NCBI GenBank assembly: GCA_963969595.1
Contig: OZ018417.1
Location: 12,588,501-12,652,500 of the forward strand
DNA length: 64,000 nucleotides
Direction of reading: 5' to 3'
Source of the DNA: Neckera pumila
Lineage: Eukaryota; Streptophyta; Bryopsida; Hypnales; Neckeraceae
A program made the translations under genes and the position numbers. Shown one piece after another: positions 24,981 to 38,049 of the stretch; the first letter of the stretch is position 1, and each line of letters opens with the position of its first letter. The notes beneath the pieces are model-generated. The model had not been told where the DNA came from. It searched no databases and saw only the letters and a program-made list of their open reading frames with translations.

Positions 24981-27900
24981 TTTTTATTTTCAAATTTCAG
25001 TTCCTGCGCCACTGTCACAACACAAAGTGCTGCTCGGAAATAGGGAAAAAAAAAATATTTGAGCAAATAAAAAGTAAATTTTAAGATACCTCGGAGGGCT
25101 GTGGAGCAGCCTTCTAAAGGCCTAAAATTTTCTCTGATGCTTATGATTATTTCATTAGTCTGAATTGACCATGAACCAATATTTTGTTAAAATGGCTATA
25201 CTACAAAAACTTGACATATTTAGACTGACTTTCATGAACAAAAGTAGGAAATTTAAACGTGGAACAAAGATAGGTACATTGAAATTTGTACCTATCTTAA
25301 ATATGAATGGAAAAACGGCATATTAAATACCACCATATTAACAACATCTCCTATCCATGTTAATTTTTGCTGAGATAACTACATTTAGTATCATGATCCT
25401 TTTCTAGAAACAGCCCCTTATACATTCTTGCCTAAAATGTACTACCTTTGTTCATGAGAGTCTAGGATCGCTTTTGAATGCATCTATTTTTAGCACTTTG
25501 AAAATTCATAACTTATTCATTTGGGATCCAAAAATGCTTAATAAAAGAATCTTGAGTCCCTTAAAGGTAATCAACAAGATGCAACCAAAATTTATTTAAT
25601 TTAATTATAGGAACATTGGATATATGGTAACTCAATGAACATTGGTTATTTGGAGTATAATACAAAATGTTCATTGAGTTATCATGACCACTAAGTTCTA
25701 GCCTCATTATCCATTGCTCTGTTTGTTACCATTTTCCAACTAGATATGAATGAAAATTTTTTGTATTTCTTTCTTTGAGATTAAATCACAACTCTACTTC
25801 AAGTTGTAAAATTTTTGACCTTTTTGGAAAAAATTGAAATTACATTGAATTTTTTTAAGAAAATAATGAAGAAAATTCATATCAAATACAAAATATACTC
25901 AAAAAATCTGAAATTTTTGCTATAGATGTATGATGTAGTATGTAGTATCTCGGTATAAACCAAAGTTATTGTGTCATTCTATAAGTAGAAAATCAACAAA
26001 CCATGGTTATAGGCCCAAAGTTCATATTGCTATAAAATGTTGAAATTTAAGATTTTTTCAAAATTTCCAATTGGAATAGAAATTGCAATGGATAAACTTC
26101 ACTTCATTAGTTGAACACAAATTCAAAAAAATATAATTTTTAAAGCTAAAATTTACATAAAGAATAAATAGCAAGAAATGGCCTAAGTACACTACAACAG
26201 TGATGTGTGGATTAATTCATTAAGCATCTTCTTTTCTGAATAGGCAATAAGATCATAATGAAAGACTTTGCAATACTATTCATTGAAAATGTACTCAAGT
26301 ACCTTCCAAATAAATAAATTGGATGGAAAAATAAAATTAAAAATTTAATCTCAGCTCAAGTCATCCATCTGACGTATAAGGTAGAAGCACCAGTTGTTGA
26401 CCATGCCCAGTATCCAGCCTATAGGGTGCCCTATTCCCAACCTTAGGTTGGAAATGTTGTTTTTCCTGGAATGTTGTTTTTCTTAGGCTTGGAATGTTGT
26501 TTTTGTATCCTTTTCAAATTATTTTGGGACTAAATGGTTATGACACATGTCCCCAAGTAGTGAGCATCCTTGAACAATTAGAATTGGAAGACTCTAGACG
26601 TGAAATGCACTTTTTGACTCCCAAAATTCACTGTAATTTCAATTTTGAAAATTAAACTCTGAAAATTTTGCAATCTCCATATTTCCTATCTTCCTACATG
26701 AAAAAAATTTCCACCACCTCATACTGCGCACAATCTGCTCCAAACCTCCTTAAATGATCGAGTACTGGTGCTTCTACCTTAGTGTTTGCAGCAGTGCAGC
26801 CAGAGAGCGTAAGTTTTATCGGTCTGTGAGCAGGAAAAGTTGATATTTACCTGCAATACCTTGAGTATGTCCTTGTCCGGAAGATACTCTCCATCATCCA
26901 GCGGAGTCTCCAGCAGCACATCTTCCAAGTCCCGGGTATAGCTGGGATCGTCTCTCCGTTCTTTCAACTGTTGTCGGTGACCCTCCAGGTCGAAAATCTT
27001 CTCTGTGAGGTTTGCTGAAAAGTCTCGAACCTTGGCAAACTTGGCGGCATGTCCTTGCAGTCGGTTGACGAAGCTCAAATAGGGCACGAAGTCACTGATG
27101 ACCACCGCACCGGCGATATTGGCAAGAGTGCTATTCATCTTCACCAAGTCTTCTCTTTGCTTCTCCGCCCCCACTTCGGACGATCTGTAGAATCTGCATA
27201 TAGTCACACAATAAAAGTATTACAGAAATTGTACACACATGGTTTAAAATCTGCTCACGTAGTTGGTGCACCAATTCGGAGCTATCGTAACGTGCTTTAT
27301 CCAAAGCCACCAAAGCCTTTAGACTTTGAGTGGGAACCTAGCCTGGAATCCTGGACTGGAAACTCATGCACGCAGAAGAAAATATTTTGCAAGTCTCCTG
27401 TGAGGTTGAGGAAATGCAACTGTTGAGTTGAACACACGAGGAAAGTGAAATAACCTTCTTGTTTTGGAGTGATACATGTATGATACATGATACTAGAGCA
27501 AATCAAAATAGGATCATAACTTTGTCATGCACGATCACAAGCAGAAGTGGAATGTCATATACGGTCACCCGGACTAGCTGTGCAGACAGACAGTTTCCAG
27601 AAAATCGAGAGCAATCACACCTTTGCAGACGAGTTTCGACATGCGTGGATTTTTTGGTGTGATTCTCTCGGACTTGAAATAATTGGTATTTAGAAACCAA
27701 CTGCTCGTTCGAAGATTTGGTGATCATTTTCAAGATGAAATTGAAGCGATTTTCGGTATGAGCGAACAGATCAATTCTACACTTTGCACATTTCCCAACT
27801 TTTCCAGAAAGGTTGTGCCTGTGCCTGTGCACTGATCAGTGACGGTGTTAGTACCTCTTGCCAGCAATGATGCGCGTCATCGTGTTGGACGTGACCCCAT

Positions 27901-28896
27901 AGAGCCAGGCCTTGATGTCCACGGGTTCCCCTTTCTTGCAATCCTCCATCAGCAGTTTCATCATGTGCAGAATCTCCTCGGCCCGAATTTCTCTCTGAGA
28001 CGCATGGCGCTTCGGAGAGAAGAGCTCGGCGTTGAAGAACCTCCGCAGGCGACGCCAGTAGGGCAGATTGGAAGTGATGGAGAGCACTCGGTAATTCTCG
28101 TCGCCGTTGTTCCACACGGTCCAGGACAGCCGCTTGGGCCGGGAGCCGAAGCTGGCGTCGTTGGTTTTGTAAAACTCCTTGGCAACGGCAGCCGTGGATA
28201 TCACGATGCAGGGCTTGGACCCTGATACATAGTCAAACTAGATTTCTGGTGAGTTCAAATCCTTTGAAAAAGCATTTCAATTGGATTCCTGAGGACTTGA
28301 TTGTTCCACTATCTCTCCGTACAAGTCTATTCATGCTTTATTGCAAAACAGAGGCACGTCCTCCAGTCCAATTATGAACTGTGCATAGATGATCTGCTCT
28401 GCTCATACTTGTCAAATGGCATGTTCCATAATCCCAAACTTACGATATTCAAGTCGTAATAGCTCTGTGAACAACGACTAGCGTGGAATAGCTTTGAGTT
28501 TTAAGTCTGGCACCCCAGATTCAGCGTCAATTGCACTGAAATCTCAACACCGTGCTCTCCCATGATTCTAACAAACATATAAGGTTCATTCATTATCAAG
28601 GAGTATCAAATGTTCATACTCAAAGAATTCAAGAGGGTGCACTCAGAGAGAGTCGTACCTAAGCGGAGATACATGAGACCTCCATACTTGGCAGCCAGCT
28701 TCTCCAGCGATCTGTGAGGCAGGTCACCCAAAGCAGGAAAGTTTCCGACGACAGGCCAAGGCCAGGGTCCAGGGGGCAAGTGCTTCCGCCTCCTGGCTTC
28801 AGCATAGTAGTAAATCAGCAGAAACGAAGCGAAAGCTGCAGCTAGCAGTGCAACGAAGAGCTCATTTGCAGAAGCTCGTGTCCACGCGGGATCCAT
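23150..28896 (-). CDS. Cytochrome P450 paralog, four exons, open frame, atypical I-helix
   Basis: 524-residue paralog of the 1097-4818 gene. Exons, in transcription order: 28,896-28,659, 28,221-27,855, 27,193-26,851 and 23,776-23,150. Lengths are 238, 367, 343 and 627 nt with phases 1, 2, 0, the same architecture as the first copy. Introns are 437, 661 and 3074 bp; the last is swollen by nested MITEs and an ATT array. Anchor (about 13-31), PPGP hinge, ExxR (E381/R384), PERF and haem Cys465 are all present. Odd points: the I-helix reads AGTAAT where the paralog has AGTETS, losing both the acidic residue and the conserved Thr. The haem loop is [10 protein letters not shown], with Lys in place of the usual Arg and Ala in place of Gly. 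No stops or frameshifts, so it is probably expressed; catalytic type uncertain. Confidence 0.9.
24079..24733. mobile_element. MITE (CATTAGA...GATTTGAGG family) interrupted by a second MITE
   Basis: The outer element begins CATTAGAGGGGATTTGGAGG and ends CATTCTCTCTAATG. Its interior resembles the copies at 32,243-32,535 and 33,089-33,354. Nested inside at 24,107-24,436 is a 330 bp element with TIRs CATTAGAGAAAAAATTAG and ...GATTTTTTCTCTAATG. Both lie in intron 3 of the second P450. Confidence 0.65.
24755..25139. mobile_element. MITE with GC-rich hairpin ends, in intron 3 of the second P450
   Basis: Begins TATTAGAAAAAATATCAGCC and ends TAAAATTTTCTCTGATG. It shares the 'ggagtgacaaaccaagct' hairpin and 'ccggagggct'-type strings with the copies at 24,107-24,436 and 60,874-61,232, and has an ATT microsatellite at 24,920-24,978 inside it. 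Confidence 0.65.
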
Positions 28897-30655
28897 GCTT
28901 CACAAAATGCAAATGGTAGGACTGATCCAGTAGCTAGCATGTTTCATACTCTGTAGAATTGTGCTCCTGGAAGTTGTCTTAGAAATTGCTTTCTTTTATT
29001 GTCAGTGGTGCGTGTCTCATGGCCAGCTGTGGAGTTCCTAAACAAAGTTATCATCGGCTAGCTGTTTCTTCACAGAAGCGCTTTGCCAGCGTTCTGGAAG
29101 AAACGAGAAGAGGTTGAGTTCCTTAACTTATATGCATGCAGACTCTAGCTTCAGTGGTGCTAGAAGCAAAGCAAGGAAGGCGGTGGTGTGAGGCTCTGTC
29201 CCTTGAATGGAAGCAAGTGGGAGGAAAGAGATGAGGTACTCCATCCTCTTGCAATACGAACTGGGTATTTTCTACGAAGTGGACTCTCCCAAATTCTCCA
29301 CTTCGATCTAAGTGAAGTTACCCTGGACATTCATCAGTCCGTCTGACATCCTGAGAGTCCGTCGGTGGGTTGATATACTCCGTATAAGTTAAAGTTTTGG
29401 GGAAGCAGAGATATTCTACTCTGGCATGCATGGGCTGCATGTCTCATCATTCACTTGGCTTCGCCACGGCTTCCGAACACGGCGTCAGAGATGCTGACGC
29501 ACACCTGCAGCGGAGTATTGCACGACTCAGGTCAGTCACAAAGATGGCATGCCCATGACATTCTGAGATCGTTGTTGCCTGCGACCACCAAGAAGTCAAT
29601 GTGAAAAAGGAACATGGTAACGTTAGAGCAACCCCACAGCAGGGCTCCAAAGCCGCACTCAACACGGGTAATGGGTGGGCTGTGGCTTAGAAATTGCCCC
29701 ATGGCACGCACATCAAGTGAAAAAACATGTCCGGCCACGGCCAAAAGTGAAGAAGGCACGAGCAAATGGAGACTCTTGGGCGTGGCTTGCCAAGCTATGT
29801 AAAAATCCTTTTGACCCCACCTTTTGAAAAGTTTCTCTTGAAAAGTTGAATAGATTTTCTTCTTCATAATAAAATAAGGACCATAAGTGGATATTTGACC
29901 ACTTGGCGAATCTTCTCGTGGGGCCAAGCCTCTTTAATTAATATGGCCGCACGCCAAAAGTTGAAGTTTGCCCATTTGACGCCCCTTTTCTGCAAGCTAG
30001 CTGTACGTGGGGTTGCTTTAGGTAGGCTTGATCTTTTTGACTACTCATAAATATGAACACCAAGTGACCAGTGATCTCAAAACTAGCTTATGGAATTTAG
30101 TGCAATATGCTACCTTCAAGATAGATAGGCATCAACTTTGGCTATCTTGAGAGTGATTAGGTATAGAAAAGAATAGAAAAGAAAGGATTTTGCAAATTGT
30201 GAAGGATTATTGGAAGTACTGTTACACAAAACTAACTAAATAGATGCTAATTCCAATGGGGAGGAGGTTGCAATTTTGGCTAAAATGTCTCCATTAAAGG
30301 CCCTTTTTATAATGTACTAGTACCGCAAGGATTTTTTGGGTAGAAATTCAACTAACTTTAGCCAATTTAGGAATCATTGACATTGACCTATTTGAGTCAA
30401 TTTAAACTGACTATTGGACGGAGGAATTACCCATTCAAAAATTATCCATTCATCCATAAGATAGGACATCCATAAATTGTCCATTTAAACATATCTACCT
30501 CGTCAATGATAGTAATAGATATTTCAAGTAGCATGTTGCTCATTCCATTAGAGGAAAATTTGGCTCATGTGGAGGGCCGTTTGACTTTCAGCTAATGTGC
30601 AAATCTAGGGGGGTAAGCCCTAAACCTTGCCTAAGATGACTTGCCTTAGAGCATC
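28897..30655. other. Upstream region of the second P450
   Basis: The proximal ~110 bp matches the first P450's upstream region, including the AATAAAAG string. 29,330-29,500 matches the pseudogene flank at 12,310-12,520. 29,440-29,930 is GC-richer with overlapping minus-strand frames, but none shows motifs. About 30,568-30,608 (GTGGAGGGCCGTTTGACTTT) recurs near 60,104. No independent gene is supported. Confidence 0.4.
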
Positions 30656-30857
30656 TTCACCAATCTCAAGCTAGGTGGCAATGATGTGCAACTGCAGCTT
30701 GAAATGACCTCATTTTATTTGTAAAATGGCCACTGTCAGTGCAGTTTCAACTGCGCATAAATAGGGGGGAAAATTTTTTAGCCCCGAAAAACAAAATTTC
30801 AGGGTACTTTGGAGGGCTATGGAACAGTCCTCCGGAGGCTTGAAATTTTCTCTAATG
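30656..30857. mobile_element. MITE fragment, same family as 24,107-24,436
   Basis: Begins TTAGAGCATCTTCACCAATC and ends CTTGAAATTTTCTCTAATG. It contains 'ggagggctatggaacagtcc', close to the string at 25,093. Confidence 0.55.
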
Positions 30858-31689
30858 TCTTGTCACATTTATCAGACATTTCGTCTCCAATTTTTTTGTA
30901 CTCATAATCCACCTTTAAGCCTTCAACTGCATGAATGATGTATTTGCTTGTAATTGTAATATGTTTCTAAAATTGATTCATACATATTTCTTGAATACAG
31001 TATACAATCTCTTATCTCTATCCATAAGAGCCTTGAGTCAATATTGGATACATGTATTTTGAAAATTCATAGATTAAGATGTCCTTAAAATGAATACAAA
31101 TAAGAGTTCAATTGTACTATAAAGTTTATTTTTTGTGATTAATCATCACAAAGTAGCGGGGATAATATAAAGCAAGGTGAGAGTTCAATAGGCTAAAACA
31201 AAGCAATTGTCTTTGTTAGTAGAATTTCAAATGTCATTTACAAATAGTCAATCAAATTATTTTAATATTATTTTCATACAAAATATTGAAAATCAAATTA
31301 ACTTCCAAATCTTAACATTTGCGGTAGAAGTCTCCAATCTAAAACTATGGACAATGTTGAGATAGAGGAAGGGAAGGAGATTTTATTTCCTCTTTTCATA
31401 AAATTGTGCAAATTTTTTGATAGGAGACTTTAAATTACAGTTGCATTTTTGAATTATGAATTTTTTTTTTTCAAATTTTCAAAATTTAACAAATTTTGAA
31501 GATGTCAATTTTTTGTGCTCAAATGATGTCTACAATTCTCCTAAGAGGATAATTCATGTATTTGATTTGACTATTCAAAAAGCTCCAACATACACTAATT
31601 GTCAAATCCCACATGGATTGTTGTACTTCTAAGTATTCTAACTTGTTAAGTGTTTACCTACTTCCAACTTTGCAAACATTGAGTGGCTT
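30858..31689. other. AT-rich intergenic, nothing recognised
   Basis: No credible frames or repeat ends. Confidence 0.35.
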
Positions 31690-32853
31690 TTAACCCCTAA
31701 AAGCCCAAGAATTTTTTTCTACCAAAAAACACCCAAAACTGTCATTTTTATAGCAAAGAGTAAAAAAAATTAAAAAATGTTTTTTTTGCACATCTAATTA
31801 TAGGCTTTTACACATAAGTAGTACGAGAATGTGTGAAAAAAAATTTAGAATTTTTGACCACACATATTGCAAGATATTTGCGTTTAAAGTTGAAAAAACA
31901 AGTTTTTCAGGACATTAAGGGATTGGGTTTTTTACTTTGAACCTTTTTAACTTTAAATTTTTATACTATAGAGTTTTAAGCTTTAAATGTTTATAGTGGA
32001 GACTTTAGCAAAAAAAAAAAGAAAAAGCTTAATTTCATTATTAAAGAAATTGTTAAGTAGAAGTAGGTACAAAATAGAAGGAAAATCTAAAATATTAATA
32101 TCTTTTATGTGGAATTAAAAAGGATTAATTCCAATCATAAGATTGTTCTAGAAAAAAAACTAAACCACGTGGAACTTTAGTTTTTGAAAAATTGTTAAAA
32201 TTGCATTCAGAAATGAATCCTACAAGTTATTTTTTTCATGAACATTAGAAGAGATTTGAGGGAATTGGAGGGCCATTTTAGGCCCGTTTCCCAATCTGGC
32301 CAGATTTGTGAACAACCATTATGGGCTATCAAAATTTATTTTTTTTCAAAAAAAAAAGAAGATTTTTTTTTCTCTCAAATATCATTTTAGGCCAATTTTT
32401 TTTTTTTTTCGAAAATGACGTGGCACTCTCTTGACCACGTCAGCCAGCAATTATCTTGGTACCTTGTAGTCTGGGAGCTTTGCGGGAACGCAGGATAACT
32501 TGCGGTCTCTTAGAGGCCTCAAATCTCTTCTAATGGATGCTCTAAGTGCCCAAAAAACAAGATTGTTCATAACTTTCTTATAAAGAATCAAAATGAAATG
32601 AATCAAAGCTTTCCAGATAAATATAATAATAATCTATAAGAAAAAAATTTCAAAAAATTTCAGCCTCATGAACTCTGTTTTGAGCTTATTTGGGTATAAT
32701 TTTTTCTTCCCAAGCACCAATTGAAAAAAATTATATTCCCATGAAGCTTAGCAACTTTTCTATCTTCAAAAAAGTTTCAAAAAATTCAGCCTATAGGTAC
32801 TTGTCCAAAATTCCATTTGTCCCCCGGAGGGACAGTGGACTTTTAGGGGTTAA
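31690..32853. repeat. TIR element, TTAACCCCTAAA family, copy 2, with nested MITE
   Basis: Bounded by TTAACCCCTAAAAGCCC (31,690) and TTTTAGGGGTTAA (ending 32,853). Opposite orientation to 15,559-16,304. A second element (32,243-32,535; CATTAGAAGAGATTTGAGG ... CCTCAAATCTCTTCTAATG) is inserted in its middle; removing it restores similarity to 36,920-37,835. Confidence 0.75.
32243..32535. mobile_element. MITE nested in the TIR element
   Basis: 293 bp with near-perfect 19 bp TIRs CATTAGAAGAGATTTGAGG and CCTCAAATCTCTTCTAATG. No coding capacity. Confidence 0.75.
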
Positions 32854-33088
32854 TGTTATATAATGTATGGTCAATTTAGATTATTTGTCAAATTCAATAG
32901 AAATTAATCTCAAAATTTGTCTAATTTTCATTGATTTAACATGTAAGCAGATGAGCCACACAACTTTCTTGCACACTAAAGTTTTTAAAATATCAAAAAA
33001 TAATTATATGAATAATATACTAAAAAATTCTACATTATAACCAATGCCCTTTGTAAAAGAATTAGAATTTTATGAAGTTCTTTTCTAC

Positions 33089-33354
33089 ACTAGATGACAT
33101 TTGAGGCCTCTAGAAGACTGCGAGTTATTTACATTTCTAGATTGCGAGAATGCAAGATAACTGCTGGCTAATGTGGACGAGACCGTGCCACATCGTTTTC
33201 GAGAAAATAAAGTAAAAAAAAATTCCTTCAAATGCTATTTGGAATAAAAAATATATATTTGAAAAAATAAATCCTGATAGCCCGTATCAACAATTCATAG
33301 AATCAGGCTAGATTTGGGAACGAGCTTGAAACAGCCCTCAAATGTCATCTAATG
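33089..33354. mobile_element. MITE, same family, opposite orientation
   Basis: Ends ACTAGATGACATTTGAGG and CCTCAAATGTCATCTAATG. The interior ('gcaagataactgctggct', 'cgtgccacatcgttttcg') is the reverse complement of the 32,243-32,535 interior. Confidence 0.75.
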
Positions 33355-33409
33355 ATTATCAATGCTTTTAGCTCTTTGACCTAACCAACCATGTTTGTAT
33401 TATAATTTA

Positions 33410-34782
33410 CCAACTATCAGTGCAAGACGTTAAATCTTGCTCACAAAAGTGGGCCCCACGTTGAATTGTGTACATCAAATAAATGGACCACGGTCGAGAT
33501 TGCAAGTCCCAAGATGCACCTGCAGGACCACGCCCCTGATGGAACTACGAGACTCTGTCTCCCACAAAACTGTAAGACTGAAGTATAATTTCAATGTTCT
33601 ACAAGTCCTGCACTGAATGGACACGATGACGATTTTAGGATTTATGGCAGCGGATTAGGATTTATGGCGGCGGGTTAGTGTTTAGAGTGTGTTTTTTGAT
33701 GTCCTACGTGATTGAGTCCTACTACATATCCCATATGAGTTGTTTTACCTCCTACCTCCCCTCATGTATATAAAGAACTTGTCTTCACAATTCTAAATGC
33801 AAATTATAAATGGTTTTTGAAGAAAAGTGAGAAGACTTTCAAAATGACAATTTAATGTCCTCTAGAAAATGACAATGTCCAAACAATTTTTTCAACTTAT
33901 ACTAAGACAACATTTGTGGCGCAATTGAAACAATGATTTTCAAAATTATTGTAGAACTTATTAAGTTCTACTTATGTCCTTCTCCTAAACCTGTTATCAC
34001 AGCAATTTCATTTTTCTACATGTCTTGCACAGAATAAACACTTCAACTATTTTAGAGTTGTCAAATTTTTGATTTGGGGTTCCACCTATGTCCTTCTCCT
34101 AATCCTATTATCATAGCAATTTCATTGTTCTATATATCTTGCACTGAACAATTACTTCAACTATTTTAGAGTTATCAAATTTTTGATTTGGAGGGTCGTG
34201 TTGCTTATACGTCCTTCAAGAACTTTGAAAATCATTGTTTCATTTGCTCCACAATTTTTGTCTTGGTAGAAGTTGAAAAAATTGTTTGGACGTTGTCCTT
34301 CTCTAAAGGACATTAAATTGTCATTTTGAAAGTCTTTTCACTTTTCTTCAAAAACCTTTTATGATTTGCATTTAGAATTGTGAAGACAAGTTTTTTATAT
34401 ACATGAGAGGAGGTAGGAGGTAAAACAACTCATATGGCATATGTAGTAGGACTCAAGCACGCAAGACGTCAAAAAACACACTCTAAATACTAACCCGCCG
34501 TTGTAAGCCCTAATCCGCCGCCCTAAACTCTAAAATTGCCGTTGTAAACCCTAAAATTGTCGTCGTGTCTGTTTAGTGCAAAACCTGTAGAACAATGAAA
34601 TTGTACTACAGTCGTATAGTTTTGTAAGAAGCAGAGTCTTGTAGTTCCATTGGGGTTATGGTTCTGCAGCTGCACCCTGGGATCCGCAATCTTGACCGGG
34701 GCCCATTCATCTGACGTACACAATTCAACATGGGGCCTACTTTTGTGAGCACAATTTAAGCTCGTGCACTACCAGTAGTCTA
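33410..34782. repeat. 1.4 kb fold-back (long inverted repeat) element
   Basis: The two arms (about 33,410-33,960 and 34,195-34,782) are long imperfect reverse complements, including CTCACAAAAGTGGGCCCC / GGGGCCTACTTTTGTGAG, TTAGTGTTTAGAGTGTGTTTT and its mirror, and matching AGGACATTAAATTGTCATTT. The ~230 bp centre holds a tandem pair of ~114 bp copies (33,965-34,078 and 34,079-34,191). Each arm has a TATATAAA(G/A) box following a CCTCCTACCTCCCCTC-type tract, reading toward the centre. No ORF. Confidence 0.8.
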
Positions 34783-36919
34783 GTTGACTTTTCAACTAAA
34801 ATATTTGTATTATGAGGAGCTTTGCAAAATTTTGAAATTGTGATATAAAGATTTTATTTCAATTAAATTAAAATTAGAATTATAACTTATTTATAAATTC
34901 AAAATATTAAACTTTTAAAATTCATCTAATTTTCTTATTTTAAATTTTACATTTTAAAATAAACAAACCATGATTACTAAAATTTATAAATTTATTGTTT
35001 TAAAAGTTTGATAATCTGAAAATTCACAAATTCACAAATTTCAAGATCATAACCTCTCAATCCATGAATGACTAACAAGCCTATTTTGGATTTTTTGATA
35101 ATGCATCCAAACTACTGATTTTATAATTTGGAATTTTTGCACAAATTTTCAAGATGGATGCTAATCATCCTAATCCACACATAAAACTTTGTTTCACATC
35201 ATTCCAATAAATATTGCAAGAAGTATAATAGTCTTTTTAATTTTGAATGTCAAAGCGGGTATGAGTATTTTGAAGCACTTTTGTATTACAACACCACAAC
35301 ATTATGGATTAAAGACCAGATTTTTGGACCAAATGACTTCAAAAGGTCCAAATTAGCCTAAAAAAACCTTCTTCCTTCATCGAGGTCATTTGGACCAAAA
35401 TAAAGAATCATAAAATCCCAGATGAAGGAATTTACATTTTCTAAAAATTTAGATTTGTCCAGAGTGTCCAAAAATAAGATTGTTGGAATAAGAAAAGACT
35501 CCACTTTTGTTTCATTTAAATATTACATGCTCCCATGGCTCTAGTTAAAGCCTTGGATTCATTTAAATTCCGCCAAAAATTGTTGTGGCTGTAAATTTAG
35601 GTAATTGTTGGTGTCAGAATGACTTGAAGTTTGTTGGGGCACATAGTTATGACTAAAGTTTTCATCTTTATTTTATTGAAAGTTTACTGCAATCTGGGTA
35701 ATTTCTAAGAATTTCCCAATATTAGTTAAAGCAGTTGAGTTTTTGGAAGATTGACATTCCCAATTAAAAGAATTTTTATGGCACCCACTAATTGGAGATC
35801 AAATACTAAATTCAGGCTCATATTCTTACTTTGCACTTTTCACAAAAGCGCTTCATTGCAATTACCTCTCTTTCAATCCAATGGCCTCAAGATCTTTTGA
35901 TTGAAAAGGAATACTAACAAACCAATTCTACTGTTTAGCTCTTAACATATTCAAATCTCAAAAATACCTTTTTTCCGTCTTCAACTGCATTGTTTGCCAT
36001 ATTATTTGAGTTTTCATTTGCAAAAGCTAGTATTTAACTTTCTACTCTTTTTTCACAATAGCACATAACTTTAGTTTTAATTGACTACAAATATATCTAA
36101 AGCTAAAAAGAATTCTCTCTTATGAACTACTAACTCTTTTTTAGCCATTTTAGAATTTGTTTGGAATTTAAATCTAGAAACTTCTTGGGATTAAACAAGA
36201 AGAGGAGGCCTTTGGAGAAGTATAGAAGTCCATCCCTTCTCTACCCAAAGCACCCTCATTTTTAATGTTGAACCTTTGATATTTTGTCCATGTAGTGTTT
36301 TTTGGCCATTTGGGCCACATTTGGGCCATTTATTGTTTACGTGATCGTTTTTGAGCATTTTGCTTGTTTTGGGGGTTTGGTGCATTTTTGAAGGATTAGG
36401 GGTCACTTTAACGTTTTGACACCTTATAGTCTTGCGTAAATGTTTTGTGGCATTTACCTAATAACGATTATCATTTTGTGGATTTTATTAGAGTTATTGG
36501 GTCGTTGGGTCGTTGTTTGGACCTTCTAATAGCTCTTTTGTGTTGAAATTCTTGTTTTGGAGAATTTTCCCTAGAGCCTTGGCCTGCAAGACATGTTTTT
36601 CATATCAAAGTTTATGATAATTATTGGGTGTACAATAGAAATTACAAACTTGTTGGAAGGTCCAACAGTGTCAAGAGTCTAGTATCATTTAAGAAAGTCC
36701 AATAGTATCAAAGTCCAACTCAACATCGAGGGTTCTAGCTTAGCATTGGGAAAATCCAACAATATTGGGAATCCAATGTTGTTGGAGTCTAGTAGCTTGG
36801 GATCCAAGGGAGAAGGGAAGGGAAGCACAAAATATGGAGAGAGTGAAGAAGATAGGAGAAGAATGGAGACAATGGTTTTGATGTTGGAATAAGTAGGTCG
36901 TTGGTGCAAAATAGTCCCT
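34783..36919. other. AT-rich intergenic, nothing recognised
   Basis: Short frames only. A small imperfect inverted repeat with TTTTTGGACCAAATGA / TCATTTGGACCAAA lies near 35,312-35,400. Confidence 0.35.
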
Positions 36920-37835
36920 TTAATCCCTAAAATACCAAGGCATTCTCCGACTTTGAAACCACCCAAAATTGCCATGTCTGTTGCGATCACTCATAAAACC
37001 AAAAATAACATTTTTATTAGAATCTAATCATAGGTTTTTGTACTTTACTTGTCTTAGATCATGTGGTAAAAATTTCATGAAATAAAAGGTAACCCTTTAT
37101 TTGTGTCAAATAAAAAAATTAAAAAATTCATGAAGTTTGACCATACAGATTGGAAGATATTAGCATTTGAAGTTGGAAAATTATATTTTTTGAAAGTTAG
37201 CCCGCAATTTCAGATGACTACCATTTGTAGAATTTTTTTGCACTACAGGCCATAAATTTATAATTTTTTTTGTTGAACATTTGCTTTGAGAGTTGGGGAA
37301 AAAAAATTTAGCATATCAAAACTTGATTTTCACATATAAAAAAATTGTTAAGTAGAAGTAATTGTTAATAGCTCTATGATGGAATTGAAAAATCATAATC
37401 CCAATGGTGAGACTCTTCTTGCAAAAAAATTCACCCTATCAAAAAAAAAAACTGAAAAAATTTGAAAATTGCATTCAAAAACGAATTCTATAAGTTGTTT
37501 TTTGAAAAAGATGCTTAAATTGTCCAAAAAACAAGATTGTCCATAACTTTCTCATTATTAGTCTATAATAGAATGAATCAAAGCTTCAAATATAGACAAA
37601 AGCATGATCTTTCAAAAAAATTTAGAAATTAAAAGATTTTTTTTTTTTTTTTTTTTGTATTTTGCCCAGCAAACTACTTTTCAGACTTTGGATGGCATAA
37701 CTTTTGCTCCCAGGCATCAATTGAAAAAAAATAATGTTATTTTAGAAAGCTAATATGATTTCTTATCTTCAATAAAAAAGTTTCAAAAAATCAGGTCAAA
37801 ATTTGAGGTCATGCAAGCTTGTCCAAAATCCCTAA
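36920..37835. repeat. TIR element, TTAACCCCTAAA family, copy 3
   Basis: Starts TTAATCCCTAAAATACC and follows the same internal order as 31,690-32,853 ('ttgttaagtagaagta', 'ttgcattcaaaaacgaattc', 'aacaagattgtccataactt', 'gcaagcttgtccaaaatccc'). The right terminus is degraded. Confidence 0.6.
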
Positions 37836-38049
37836 TTATATAAAAAAAGGTAGAAGAGAAAAAAACTAGGAAAAAAAAATTAAGTGAGAGAAAGGTAAAG
37901 AGATTAGTCTAAAAGAATGTGGAGTTAGAGTATGTGCCTAAACTTACCAATGGGTTATTTACTTTTCCCTTTAAATGTAGTTAAATTAGAAATTTGATGT
38001 TTAAGGCAAACCTTTAGGAGATTACCAAAATCCAAATTTGAATTTAGAT

